From assembly GCF_016097555.1 (NCBI RefSeq), contig NC_054702.1, forward strand, positions 85,182,175-85,246,174: a stretch of DNA of 64,000 nucleotides, given 5' to 3'. The notes under the pieces are model-generated. The model worked only from the letters and a program-made list of their open reading frames with translations, did no database searches and was not told the DNA's origin. Both the position numbers and the translations under genes were made by a program. Source of the stretch: Gigantopelta aegis. Its lineage: Eukaryota > Mollusca > Gastropoda > Neomphalida > Peltospiridae. Below, piece after piece: positions 24,401 to 39,100 of this stretch; within the stretch, counting starts at the first letter, position 1; every line of letters begins with the position of its first letter.

Positions 24401-27400
24401 ATTTTGCACTGTCACCAGTCAGAAACACAAAACCCAGAAAATTACACCATTCCATCAAGTGAGATGTCATGGAAAACAGGCCACAGAAAGGATGTTAGAA
24501 AGTGATTTATGTGTATTTGTAACTAAATAAATAGAGATTATTATATGAGCTTGTGTGTCGTACTGATTTTATGAAACGAGTGTCGGGATTATTGTATTAC
24601 CCGAACGAGAGTGAGGGTAATACATGAATCCTGACACGAGTTTCGTAAAATCAGTACGATTCACACGCGAGTGTAATACTTTCCTAATTATCCACATTGT
24701 CCAAAATATTATTTTCATGAATAACAAGCTAGGATCATGTCAAAACATTTCAAATGTAACTAAAAAGAGACGACAAAACGTCTTTTTTCGAAATGATGTC
24801 ATAGTTTACACTGAGGAAGCTGCGTTAAGTTATGACGTCGCTTCACAAAATTACATCATTTGTTGTGCATGTGAAATCATTATGACACACATGGGTCATA
24901 CTGGTTATATTTCCCTGAATATCTTGTTACGTGGATAATAAGTTGTGTTATTTGTAATTATAAGAGTTGTTTGTACTTTTTTGTGAATTGTTCAATATAT
25001 AACAGAAAACATTTTAGTATAAAAAAAATCACTTTGCTATGCCACAAAAGTTTATACAGTTTGTGACTGTTATACACTGATAAATTCACAAAAAATTGCA
25101 AACATTCCTTATATAAATCACTTACTTATGATTGCTCTAGAAATGATAACAATAGCTAGGGTTTTTTTTTTCAAAAGTACTTTCAAACTGTTTCTGTTAT
25201 CATTGTTGGAAGAACAGCCCTCAGCTAATCATTCACTTGTTTTGTCTTGGTATGATGTCATCTATATATTTGGGGGTTTTTTCTTGTTATATTTCAGAAA
25301 TGTTTAAGTGTTGATTCTGAGAATATTCATTGTCAGTATATGCAGGGGCTGTCGTATCTTGCAATGGGAAAGTTTTATGAAGGAATCAAAGCTTCAACAA
25401 AGGTTTGTTTTACTGATCTGATAGTAGAATTAATAATTAAATTTGATTATTTATATCAGATATATACCACTGCATCCTTCTTCCTTCATCCTTCAAGTTA
25501 ATGATTAAAAACCCCATGTATATTTGTTCTGGGTGTTTTGCTTTAGAATTATATTTTAAAACTCCGGCCCCTAGTTTGTTATATACCTAATTTGTTTGAA
25601 ATAAAATTAATTTAGTGCGATTAGAAATAACAGTAGATTTGCATATTTTGATCATTTAAACAAAAGGTTATATATAATGTGTTACGTTAACTTTACAGGA
25701 AATTGTAATATATCTAGTAACTAGAAGTCTTTATTTTGCAGAAAAATAGTTAGATTCTCTTATGTTATGCTACATAATCATCACTTAGTCGAAGGTGTGT
25801 TCTCATAGTATGTCTTTTAATGACAGTTTGTGAGAAATCTTGTCACTTTTAACTGATGTTTGAATATGTTTCCTATAATAGAACATAAGAGCTGAAGTAA
25901 TTTTTTGTTTTTAGGTGATGGTTAACAACAGAGGAGCTTTGAAAATGTCACCTGAATTTATGAAAGCTCATTATTTAAGAGGTCAGTATTATGACAAATT
26001 ATAAGCTTGTTTCTTTCCTTTTTAATACTTAAGTGAAAAAATATAATAATAATAGTGTCAAAACTATTTTGTTTATTATATATGATTAATATAATTTAAT
26101 TTTCTTTAGAAAGTAGAATTCTTTTAATCAAGCTTGAGGATTCCCCAGTCTGGCAGATTTCTGCTTTATTTCTGTGTGTGATGACTTTGGTAATATTTAG
26201 TTATATAAAAAAAAATCTTTTATTTAGAAAAAAAGAAAGGAAACTTTTCTAATATGGGTATATACATTTTTGTTTTGTTTTTGAATCCATTTATGTTTTT
26301 TTATTACAGAATATGGTCGATATCTGCATGCAAGACTTGATCTAACCTTAGATCAGCTGAAACCAGATTTTGAACTAAAAGAAGAATTTAAAGATCACTG
26401 GGTTAAATCTTTACAGTTTCAGTTCAAAGTTAGTGTATTACATCTATTAAAACATTGTTAATGTTTGCCTCAAATGTTGTTAGTATGTGATATGGTCATT
26501 AATTGAAAATTATTTCATTGCAAAAAACCTGTCACTTGATTTTTGGCATGTTTTTATGCTTAGTATTGGTTTTTGTTTTTAAAATTTTTAAATTAATTAT
26601 TGTTAACAAACGGTGAAAGATTAGTGTGTAGAAACTTTTAATCATTGATAAGAATTATGTACATATGTTTTTAATGTCAATAAAGTCTTTGTATGTATTA
26701 AAATTATAGTTATACTTTTTGCAGAACACCTATCAAGAACAGCCAGGTCTTCAACCAGATATCGGGTATATATCTAGATTTAAAGATAGATTTGTCTTCA
26801 ACTAGTTGTCACGTATACGCCTAGCTGTTAAGATAGATTTGTCTTCAACTAGTTGTCACGTATATGCCTAGCTGTTAAGATAGGTTTGTCTTCAACTAGT
26901 TGTCACGTATATGCCTAGCTGTTAATATAGGTTTGTCTTCAACTAGTTGTCACGTATATGCCTAGTTGTTAAGATAGGTTTGTCTTCAACCAGATATCGG
27001 GTATATATCTAGATTTAAAGATAGGTTTGTCTTCAACTAGTTGTCACATATATGCCTAGCTGTTAAGATAGGTTTGTCTTCAACTAGTTGTCACGTATAT
27101 GCCTAGCTGTTAAGATAGGTTTGTCTTCAACTAGTTGTCACGTATATGCCTAGCTTTTAAGATAGATTTGTCTTCAACTAGTTGTCACGTATATGCCTAG
27201 CTTTTAAGATAGGTTTGTCTTCAACTAGTTGTCACGTATATGCCTAGCTGTTAAGATAGGTTTGTCTTCAACTAGTTGTCACGTATATGCCTAGCTGTTA
27301 AGATAGGTTTGTCTTCAACTAGTTGTCACGTATATGCCTAGCTTTTAAGATAGATTTGTCTTCAACTAGTTGTCACGTATATGCCTAGCTTTTAAGATAG

Positions 27401-30400
27401 GTTTGTCTTCAACTAGTTGTCACGTATATGCCTAGCTGTTAAGATAGGTTTGTCTTCAACTAGTTGTCACGTATATGCCTAGCTGTTAAGATAGGTTTGT
27501 CTTCAACTAGTTGTCACATATATGCCTAGCTGTTAAGATAGGTTTGTCTTCAACTAGTTGTCACATATATGCCTATCTGTTAAGGTAGGTTTGTCTTCAA
27601 CCAGATATCGGGTATATATCTAGATTTAAAGATAGGTTTGTCTTCAACTAGTTGTCACGTATATGCCTAACTGTTAAGATAGATTTGTCTTCAACTAGTT
27701 GTCACGTATATGCCTAGCTGTTAAGATAGGTTTGTCTTCAACTAGTTGTCACGTATATGCCTAGCTGTTAAGATAGGTTTGTCTGTTAAGCATGGGGTGG
27801 GATGTAGCCCAGTGGTGAAGTGCTCACCTGATGCACGTTTGGTCTAGGATTGATCCCTATTAGTGGGCCCATTGGGCTATTTCTTGTTCCAACCAGTGCT
27901 CCGCAACTGGTATAACAGGTTGTGTTATGTACTATCCTGTCTGTGGGATACCGCATATAAATAACGCTCTTAATGCTAATCTAAAAGAGCCCATTGCATG
28001 ACAGCAGAGGGTTTCCTTTATCATTATAATCCTTAACCATATGTCCAACACCATATAATCATTAAGTGCATCATTAAGTAAAACATTCCTTCCTTCCATA
28101 TCCGTTGATTTTACTATAGATGCTATGTTACTTTGTTGAATGACTCATTAAAGTTAGATCACACATGCAAAAATATTCTATTTTAGATCAAAAGAGATAC
28201 CTAACTGATCTGGGGTCTAAAGGTCATCAGATCAATCCTCCTCAATGGACGACCTCATCCTGTCAGTTGAAGTTTAGTTTAGGTAGTTTAGAAAACTGAA
28301 GAACATGTTAGTTTAGGTTAGTTAAAGAATGCATATAAAAGATCTGTTGCAGCTACATGGCAGAAATTGGTTTCTACTTTCATTCTCTAGACCAAGTGTC
28401 ATAATTACCATAGCCTTTATCTCGATATCTTTAATAACGTTTCTTTTCAGTCTTAGGTTTGGACTATTTCTTTACTAGATTGCTAAGTCACCTTTCATTG
28501 ATCTAAGTGGACTCTTTGTTTTAATTGCCTTGTTTCTGTTTTAGTTCGTATATGGGTTTTTGTTTTTTTCCAGTGACATCAGTATGATGAGTTTACAAGA
28601 TTACCCATCCAATGTTCGTTCTCTTATATGCAAAGCAGAAAAAGTGGGCGGCTTAACACAAGTGAATTCCGATGGGTTTACTTCCAACAAGCGTCTCAAT
28701 TTAGCCATGGGTTTGGCAACAATACACATTGCACAGTACTTAGAGGTAATTTGAGTGGATAGAATTGCAGTTAAAATATAATTTTCTCAGAAGACTGTTG
28801 GCTTAGTTTTTGTACTGTTTGTACACTTCACCCTTTTTGGGGGTACGGCGTGGGTCTGGGTAACAGGCATAAGTTTCATATTGTGTATTATCATGTCTTC
28901 ATATGTAAACTATTTGCATTTACTGCTAACTGCTGCTAACTAAAAATGATTTGCAAAATTAAGTTGGACTCCACCCATCTTGCATAATATATTTGTGTTT
29001 GTGTTCAAATCAAACTGTTTTATTAATGATAATCATATTACACAATATTTCAATCATCACTAAATGAAATATGTGTAATTAAATATTCAGTATGGATAAC
29101 AAAAATAGAGTTCTTAAAACATTAATCATATGTTGTATTTGAAATATTTTTTGCATAAAACAAAGTAATCATTTTCATTGTATGTTTTTTGTTTGCAGGC
29201 CAGATGGAAAAGTTTTAAACAAAATAAAACTCCTACAGGTAAATAAGAATTTGTGAGTAAACAGCATTTGCATATATATATATATATATGTCTTTATGAT
29301 TACCTGTCAAACAAACATATTTTATGCCAATATTTTTCATGTTTATCTCTATATTTGCATTGTCACATATACCAGAATATAAAAGAGTTAAAAAGAATCA
29401 ATTCATTTATTGAACACTTGTAAAATTAAGTGAATACATTTACATATTGCTATTTTTCTACTATACATCGGAACTTGCATGCTAAAATTAAAAAAAATAT
29501 TTGTTTGGTTTTGGAGGAATGATATTGCAGGGATTTCTCTACCACTCGCCAGGTTTGCTAACTGAGAATTTAAAGAACTTTTAGTGAATTTTATATTAAT
29601 TTGACACATAAATTTCTTGTAATAATAGATATTTTACTGCTATAAAAGTAGATGTTTCCAATTTTCTACTTTCTATACTTAGTTTACCCAGAGCTAGCCC
29701 AAGATATGTTTGTACATTCATGTGATCCCAGTTTAACTATCTGAAGATTGGCAAGGATCACAAACATATTAATATAATAATTGTAACTGAACTATGTACT
29801 ATATTGAAGCAGATAAACCGATAAACTGGAGAGAGGTCTACCGGATTGGAGTCCAGTATCGCCGACTTGTTGACCCGGACCAGCCGTTGTTTTGGGTGGA
29901 TTCCTTACCAGATCATTTGTTGTCTGATGGCTTTAGAAGTGATATTACATTTGTCAGGTCAGTAGCCTTACTTCCTTGTAGGAGTCGGTCTAGGATCGAT
30001 CCCTTTTGGTGCTCTGGTGGTGTCATTAAGCAAAACAAACTTTGCTAGAACACTTGTCCGAGGTGTTCGTGTCATGGAATCAAACACCCTCAAAAGACTA
30101 ATTGTGATTTTTGCTATTGTAATCAGTGCCCCTTCAATTTGAATACATTTTTTGTGTGCTGTCTTGTCTGTGGGGAAAGTGCATATAAAAGGTTCCTTAC
30201 TGCTACTGGAAATGTTTTGAGTCTCCTCTAAAGACTACATGTCTCAATTAATTATCAGATGTTTGACATCCAGAAGCCTACAATTAATAAATGTGCTCTA
30301 ATGGTGAACATTGTTAACAAAAAAACTTCTTGTTTTCACTTTCTTTCAGAGCAGATGTATTATAACAATATGTAAGAAAAGTGTACCAGTTTTGTGATTT

Positions 30401-33400
30401 TGAATATTATTAATAAGTAATAGTTTTTATTATCTTAGCATTGGTTAGAATTGGTTTCAGATTGTTATGTTAGAAATCTTTTTCATATAACTATAAATAA
30501 AATGTGTTGAGTGCATCGTTAAATAAAACATTTCCTTCCTTTGTTATTTTTCAGATGTTCTGTTATGAATTTAAGTCATGTATTTTTTGTGTTTTTCAGG
30601 GGTTCTGTTATGAATTTAAAAGTCATGCCATATTATGATCTTGTGTTCAAATTAGCTAAAACAATGCTGGAACATTATACAGGGTTAGTATGTATTAAAT
30701 AAGAGATTTTTTTTTTAATTTGTTGTTTTGAAACTACTGAGTGAACAGATTTGTTTGGTTGCACTAGTAATAAGTTGAGCTTTTAGGTTAAAATTATTAT
30801 TTAAAAAAATACACTAAATTTGTGCAATCACTAAATTTTATTTTACTTTTATGCAATGAGTGTTATTAATGGGTTTTTTTTTTAGAGATATTAAAACTGG
30901 TTATGGTGATCTTTGTCTATTTATATGTAATGCATCCAAAACAATAGTGTAGAAAAGCTTCTGTTTACAAAAACAAAAAACAGGGTTTGTTTCAAAATAA
31001 ATAATGGACAAAATTATTTCTTAATTATTAAAGTGTGATAGACAACTAAGCACATGATAATAAAGCTTTATAATTTGTTATTCAGTGATGGTGCAGTAGT
31101 CTACTCCAACCTAAAGGAAGACATCGGTAAAGCAAAGACATGTGATGATCTCTTGACTGTTGCTAGAGTAAGGAGTTTTACAGTTAAATATTATTACATT
31201 ATTTTCTAAAATATGAAATAATGTTTGTTGGTTGTAGCTGGTTTTCTGTTACAGTAATACTTGTTTTATATGGTATGTCCAAATCTGCTATTTAGGAGAT
31301 AATGATATGGAGTTTTTAGATTTGTAGGTGTTATTGTCTATTTGATCCCGCAAATGTCATTTTTGCATGCATCAAATAGACAATAACACCTTCAAATCTA
31401 AAAACTCCATATGGTTATGTCCATTGTAAACTGAATAATTTTTCTATGAAACTAACTCTTAAACTGTATATTTGGTATTTCTTGAAAAAAATACCTGTAT
31501 ACAATCTAACTGTAGGCCCTTGAACTGTCAACTTGGCCTGTTCCAATTTCTAATGACGTTACTTTCTAATGTTATAGCTTTCCAGGTGTTATTTTCATTT
31601 GATCCCGGAAAAAGAATGTAATTAACCAATCACAATACAGAACACACTCACCGTCAGTTTACAATGTGAGGTAAGCTAAAGCTTTATGGTTTTAAATTAG
31701 GAATCTTAGCAATTAACTTAAGCATTACATGAATTCTCATACCAAACTAAAGTATCATAGAAAGTCATGCATTTGATGAAATACTGTATTCGACACCATA
31801 TAATTATAATTAAAATATGTTAAAATATTCCTTCTTTCGAAATACTGTAATGAAAATTGATTGTGGTGTGGTGTTTATTTACATATGTAACTGATTGTTT
31901 CAGAAGCGGAAGATTAATCCCCATGGATTCCTAGTAGCCACTCAGGTACCCAGTACAATGAAAGCCAAAGAAACCGACCGACTGGATGGAGCAATGCTTA
32001 TACTCACAGAAGATTTGTAAGTGTTAGTAATGATGTGTTTAAAGGGACACATTACCTTTTATCATTTCAGAGGCATAACACTGTACAGGGGACATGTATT
32101 GCTTTATCAGTACTCTCAGAAATGCTTGTTTTACAATGCCTTGAGATATTGAGCTGAAATTTTGTGTACAGCTTTATCAAGTTTGACTTTCATGTCGATT
32201 TACCCAGACAATATTTTTATAATATTGTATGATATGCGAGTATATGATAAATACATTTATCATATAATATCTTACATTTTCAGTGCAGTCGAAGTATGTG
32301 ATATTTTTCAGATCATATACTTTAAGAATTTGAAAAATTTGAGGTCATGGCACTAATTTTATTGACATTTAAGCAAACGTACTAGGGTGACACTCCATAA
32401 TTGACGTATGCATCAATAGTCATCAAATAAAAACTTTTCAATAGTAATTTTACACTGAAAGCTGTCCAGCGTTCAGAAAACAAAAAACATTATGCACTAG
32501 TTTATTTTGATGTAAAGACATCCAAAATGATGTCATTAGAGTATGAAGTTATTTCCATTCAAAGAGACTCCATGCCACATATTCTTACGTCATTTGAATA
32601 TCTAGTAATGACGGACTGGAATTAAAGTTTTGTGTACAGTTTACAAAAACATACATTAAGCTTGAGATTATATGATAAAGAGATTATTACCCTCGTGTGT
32701 TTTGGTATCATAAATATCATATATTAGGAATAAAAATAATGTATTATTCTTACAGAGGCTGGCATAATACAAGTTTTATTCCTAATATATGATATTGACG
32801 ATACTTAAAAACACTGGTAATAACCTCTATTTATCAAACTTTTTAAAATCAATTGAATTTTTTGGGCTCTCTGAAATTTGCATTATTCTAACTTTTTAAC
32901 ACATTTGCAGCCCTGTTTTCAGAACAGATATCATTAAAAAAACAATTGGCTTGGTTTTGTTTTTTCAGAAATGGTAAGATAGTGTTTTCCCTGAATATCG
33001 CTAATACTCAAGAGCGGATGACAACGTATTATTCAGAACTGGACTTCATCTTCAATCAGATACAGGACGAGATTCGACGTACAGGGGTCAGCAAGATAGC
33101 AGTTAGTATTCTGGTGTTGCATTGTTCTGGAGAAGCTGAATATAGGCTGTTGAGTTGTTTCCCATTCTAACCAGTACTCCACCATTTGTACACCCAAGGC
33201 ATTTCAGTTGAGTGCTCACTTGAGGTGCTTGCATCACAGGATCGAACCACCTTGGTGGATCAATTCAGCTGATTTTTTCTCTCATTCCAACCAGTGCACC
33301 ACAACTTGTTAAAGACCATGGTATGTGCTTTCCTGTTTGTGGGGAAAGCGCATATAAAAAATCCTTTTGTTGCATTAGGAAAAATGTAGCAGGTTTCTTC

Positions 33401-36099
33401 TGATGACAGCATGTCAGAATTACCATATGTTTGACATCCAATAGCCGATGATTAATTAATCTAGAGGTGTTGTTAAAGAAAACTAACTTTGGAGAAGCTG
33501 AATATAGTCTGTTGAGTTGTTTCCCATTTTAAATGTTTGTACATCCAAGGCCACTGTATGTGGTATGTTATCTGTTTATGCTAATTTCTAATAAGAGTAG
33601 CAGGTAACAGGTTTTTTCCTTTCATTTTCAATACAAATGTTGCAGTTACCTCATTATAGCTCGTTATAAAATTTATGACAATTTAGTAGGTTCACCAAAA
33701 CAAATTTCAAATTAATCTTTCTATTAATTTTCATTTGCAGTAATTTTGCACTCATTAATTCAGAAAAAGGAAACTTTAAAGGAGCTCAGTTACAGATTTA
33801 ATGGGCCTTGTTTCTCTAAATATGCATTATAAATGGAAATTACATTCATTTGGAATACCAAACCTAGTTACTGTATGATCCAAAACATTTTAATTGAACT
33901 ACGATCGAGGGAATTCCACGACACACTTCATTTTTAAAATGTGGAAGTCTTCTTGTAAAAAGTCATACAAATACGGAAAAACAGACTCGTAGTGATGAGG
34001 CTATATATACGACAACCGTATAATGTATTTGTGGATTTTATATAAACGATCGCCATGTATAGAGACTTGGCAAATGAGGGCCGGCTATATATACTACTCA
34101 AAAGAATTTAAGGGTCAGACGATATTTTCGACATTATTTTCTGAATGTCAATTATATTAGCTAGACCATAATGTCACGCATGGTATTGTTCCATTTTGAC
34201 GAAAGTGGGTCTAAGCAACCCATAAATGAATTAAAATCCACTGTCATTGACACTATCGACTAGTTCTAATGGCGAAAACATGCTTACATTTGCACGTAAA
34301 TTAGGGTGAAAGCGAAAGGTCTGCTAAGTGCCCATAACTTGCTTTTTTCACAAAGCGCTTCATTTGCACGCTTTGCATGTGTATTCCATGTTCCCAATGC
34401 TGAATTTCCGTATAACTGGAGCTTGCGTTCGTGTACGGTGCACACTCCAAATTTGACAATGGTACGACTTCAACTGACTATCGAAGATCGAGGAAGGGCT
34501 ATTGCTTGGCTTCAGGATGGCAATACGCAAAGAAATGTTGCTCTGAGACTTGGTGTCAGTCAGAGTGTCGTTGGCCGACTGTGGCAACGGTACCAAGCAA
34601 CGAATTCTGTTCGAAATCGTCCACGTTCGGGAAGACCCCGAAGCAGTACAAATAGAGAGGACCGCTACATCACCAATATGGCTCTACGTCAACGCACAAC
34701 CACTGCACGCCGATTACGTGACAATCTGCGGACTGCGACTGGAACTCGAGTGTCTGATCAAACCATACGCAATCATCTGAGAGCCAATAATCTACGCTGT
34801 CGTCGCCAGGCTGTTCGACCACCACTCCTACCACGTCACAGAACGGCCAGACGTCACTGGTGCACGCTTCATCTGCGGTGGCAACGTGTTCAGTGGGGTC
34901 GAGTGATGTTCACTGATGAGTCCAGGTTTAGTCTCCAGTTCAACGACGGTCGGGTTTGTGTCTACAGACGTCCTGGGGAGCGCTTCGCTGACGTTAACGT
35001 TAGACAACGTCACCGGTTCGGTGGTGGCAGCGTCATGATGTGGGGCGGCATCTCTATCCACCACAGGACCCCCCTCTATGTGGTGGATGGCAATCTGAAT
35101 AGAATCCGCTATCTGAATGAGATTATCCGGCCGTTGGTTCTCCCAGGCCTTCAGCAGATTGGCGGCGGGGCAGTTCTGCAGGATGACAATGCCAGACCCC
35201 ACCGCGCCAGGGTGGTAACGGACTTTCTCAGAGAACAAGGTATCGCCAGGATGGATTGGCCAGCATATTCGCCTGACTTGGCCCCAATAGAGCACGCCTG
35301 GGACGAATTAGGCAGGAGAGTTCGGGATAACTATGCCCCTCCGGCCAACCTTCATGATCTGGGTCAACTTCTTATGGCAGAGTGGCAGGCCATTCCCCAA
35401 GAGTTCTTCAGACGTCTGATCAACAGCATGAGGCAACGATGTGTTGATTGTATTCGCGCCAGGGGTGGATTCACACACTATTAAACGAATGTTCTAATGT
35501 GTAAAATCCATGTTTGACAACCTTCAACTTTGACAGCATGTCATGTGACTTTCTTGTATACAGTGACGTTTATTTGTGTTTTTTTGTAAATATGGAACAA
35601 TAAATAAAAAATTTGGTGTAGTTTACATCATCAATCTAATACACTCTAAAACTTATTTGGTTATACATTTTTGACCCTTAAATTCTTTTGAGTAGTATAC
35701 ATGGCAAATTATAAAAAATATATTATTGCATGACGAGAATAACTGCAAATACGCTGAAATAAAATAATAAACAGTTGGAACATGAACTCACCATTTATTA
35801 TTATTATTATTATTATTATTAGGCACGTGTGCAAATTATTGTGACTGGTTCGCAAAGTGGTATTTCGGTTTTAATGTATAGCGTAAAAAAACAGTGTACT
35901 GTTGCATGTTTTGTCATCCAAAGGTTGGCTAATTATTACTTAACCCAGTTGAATCCAGTTCTACGTGCAGGGACAAGTTCAGCCTGCCATTTGTGTGTGT
36001 GTGCACGCATGTTAATCTTGCATTTTTATAGCCAAAACTCCTCCAGATAAAACACCGTCCCTCCACCCCAAAAAGGTAGTAGTAGGCTAATAATAATAC

Positions 36100-36152
<53 letters not shown>

Positions 36153-39100
36153 ATTGTGTATTATTATTATTATTATTACATGTATTATAATGTTGGTAAA
36201 ATCACGTCGCGGTGGGGTGGGTGGGGGCGGTTTTACAGAAACGTTACATAAATTTGGAGGGGGACCCGGGAGTGGTCTAAGCTTTACTAGTAGCCTATTA
36301 AAAAAATGTATTTTGAGTTTTATTGGCCCTTGCAATTTTGAGCATTTGAAATGTGACTAAATACAGCAAAATAACCTTTTAGTCATATTTATTTACAGTA
36401 AAATTAACTTTTTTATAAAATTTACGTAAGCAGCCTCAAAATTGCAATCAGTGAAAAATTATTAAGTTCAAGCCCTGTTGTTAGTTTGTGTACTGTCCGT
36501 AGTTAGTTTCTCTTTCAGTTAATCTACCTCAGCCGCTGATAATTTGTAATTGTTATTTTTATTTATTTATTTATTTATTCAACATCATATTATTATTGTT
36601 ATGGTTATTATTATTTATTTATTTATTTATTTATTATAATTAATTTTTTGTTAGTACTGTAGGGACAATATGATGCTATTCATATATCTATGGAAAACGT
36701 ACACAAAAGGGTCCACTAAATTCATATACTCCCCCACCCTGTCCCCTGTTCAGAAAATGCACTGTTCGTATAGTACTTAGTATGTATTCCTCCTGTTCCA
36801 GATGGTTCGGAAATATGGATCAATAAAATACATGTACTTATTTACCGCCTATATAAATTTTTTCTGTGAATATAGCCAGCCCACGTTAGTGGAGGCTATA
36901 GACACGGCCTTTGTATATATAGTCACATCGTATATAAACACTGTCTAGTTCAGAGTATTCTTTAAAAATGTAACAATTCCTATCCCAAGTCAGCTGTTGT
37001 GGCATATTTTGTATAATAATGAATTTGACAAGGTGGAAAATGACGGTGTTTGTGATCCAGATGTTTAGAGTTTTTCGCGTACGACTAACGATAAATTTAC
37101 CTATAGATGCAAAGGCCTAACTAGTCGGGATTATCGATGTTTAACATGCTTCTGTTACTAAAATAAATCAATGTATAAGCTTAATATCATTCAGTACATG
37201 TTTTTATTAATTTTTAATAACTTATTTTCATTGGTGTTTTTTTTTCTTCTATTTACCCTACGTTGCAGAGGTCGGTCAAGCGTTCTCGTTACACGAGCTT
37301 GGCAAGTCATTTTGGCACTGTGGTTATTCGGGGAATGCCCGTCACGTGACTCAATATAATACGTCATACCTCTGGTCTCCAAATAGCCGTTATTTTTCTC
37401 AGAATTATGGACCGTACCCATAATTCAATTATTTTTATAAAATATCAAAAATAAGTGTGATATGGTGGTTATGTAGATGGTTCAATAAAGTACTTTTAGG
37501 TACAAATCAAATGTATATATTGTCATATAATATTTTGCTGGGTCAGTAATAGGGTCAACCATCCGTGACAGAGCGCGTTTAAGATAATTTGAACTTATTT
37601 TGTTGGGTCAGTAATAGGGCAACCATCCGTGACAGAGCGCGTTTAAGATAATTTGAACTTATTTTGTTGGGTCAGTAATAGGTCAACCATCCGTGACAGA
37701 GCGCGTTTAAGATAATTTGAACTTATTTTGTTGGGTCAGTAATAGGTCAACCATCCGTGACAGAGCACGTTTAAGATAATTTGAACTTATTTTGTTGGGT
37801 CAGTAATAGGTCATCCATCCGTGACAGAGCGCGTTTAAGATAATTTGAACTTATTTTCAAAATTTATTTTAATTATATTTCATAACCCTTTCTTGAACGA
37901 ATGAATACAGTTTGTCATTATTCTCATCTGTTCTTTATTAAGGATGTGGACTCCATAATGAACTTGATTCTCTCACTGGTTTACTACTTGTATAACCTGA
38001 TGCCACTCACACGAGGATCAAGGTAAGCATTCCGTATGTTTTCATTAGAATAGAGAACAACCCTACTGTTTTCAATTTGCCAACATAGCTGTAGTTTTAC
38101 TTGTTTTACGTTGCAATATAATGTAGAAAATATGGCTCAATTTGAAGCTCAATCAGTTTAGTACATGAAATTGGGTGTTTATTATTCTTCACAAAGTTAT
38201 GAATAATTTGATCCAAGTGAAATGTGTAAAAGTAGTTTATTTTGATCTGTTGTTTACCATAAATGTCTTGGAGATACAAAAATTATTGCTGTTAACCTAA
38301 TGGGATTGCTTGAATGAAATTAAGTCAAGTCATTTAATTTAATTTTTCTGATTGTGAACACTACTGATACTTATTTTAGCCTCCATTGTATTATTTTTAG
38401 AAGTCAAGATCAGATTAATAAACTCTTAAATTCTTCTGTATATTTTGTATTTTATTATTTTAACCAACTGCCCCCTTGACTTCATTCTCATTTTTTCCCA
38501 GTCTGGTAGCTCCTATATTTCAGCTTCTTTCGCTGTCTACCTCCACATAATGTTTCTGTATATTAGCAAGCTTTTGCATGTTTAGTTAATTGTAAGTTTG
38601 AACAAAATATGTTTTAATGTCTGAAACACCACCTTTTTGTTTTCCAGTGTTGTGGCATACTCCATGGCTTTAGGTCTGGTTATGTCATTAGGAAGACAAG
38701 TGACTGGCAAAATACCAACAGGAAAAGTAAATACTCTTTATTACTTACCCATGGTTATAAACAGTTCATGTCACTTGGGGTCAAATAAATGCTTTTTCCC
38801 ACTATTCTAAAGAATTACAATAATGCTGCCTAGTCTCTTTCAATAAGACTTCTTGAAGTGGTATCTGAACAAAAAACCTAATGTTTGCTGACTGAACATT
38901 TTTCATTTCAAGTTATTTTCGTGCTTATATCCAATTAAAATTCAAGCATACTGTCCTGGGCACACACATCAGCTATCTGGGCTGTCTGTCCAGGAAATTG
39001 GGTTAATTGTTAGTTAGTTAGTGATTATTGAAAGAGAAGAGAGTGTAGTGGCCTTACACCTACCCATTGAGCCCTTAAGAACTCGCTCTGGGTTGGAGCC

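Noticed and set aside
34828-35295. 155-codon - strand frame inside the Tc1 element
   Set aside because: It is the shadow of the transposase frame on the other strand.
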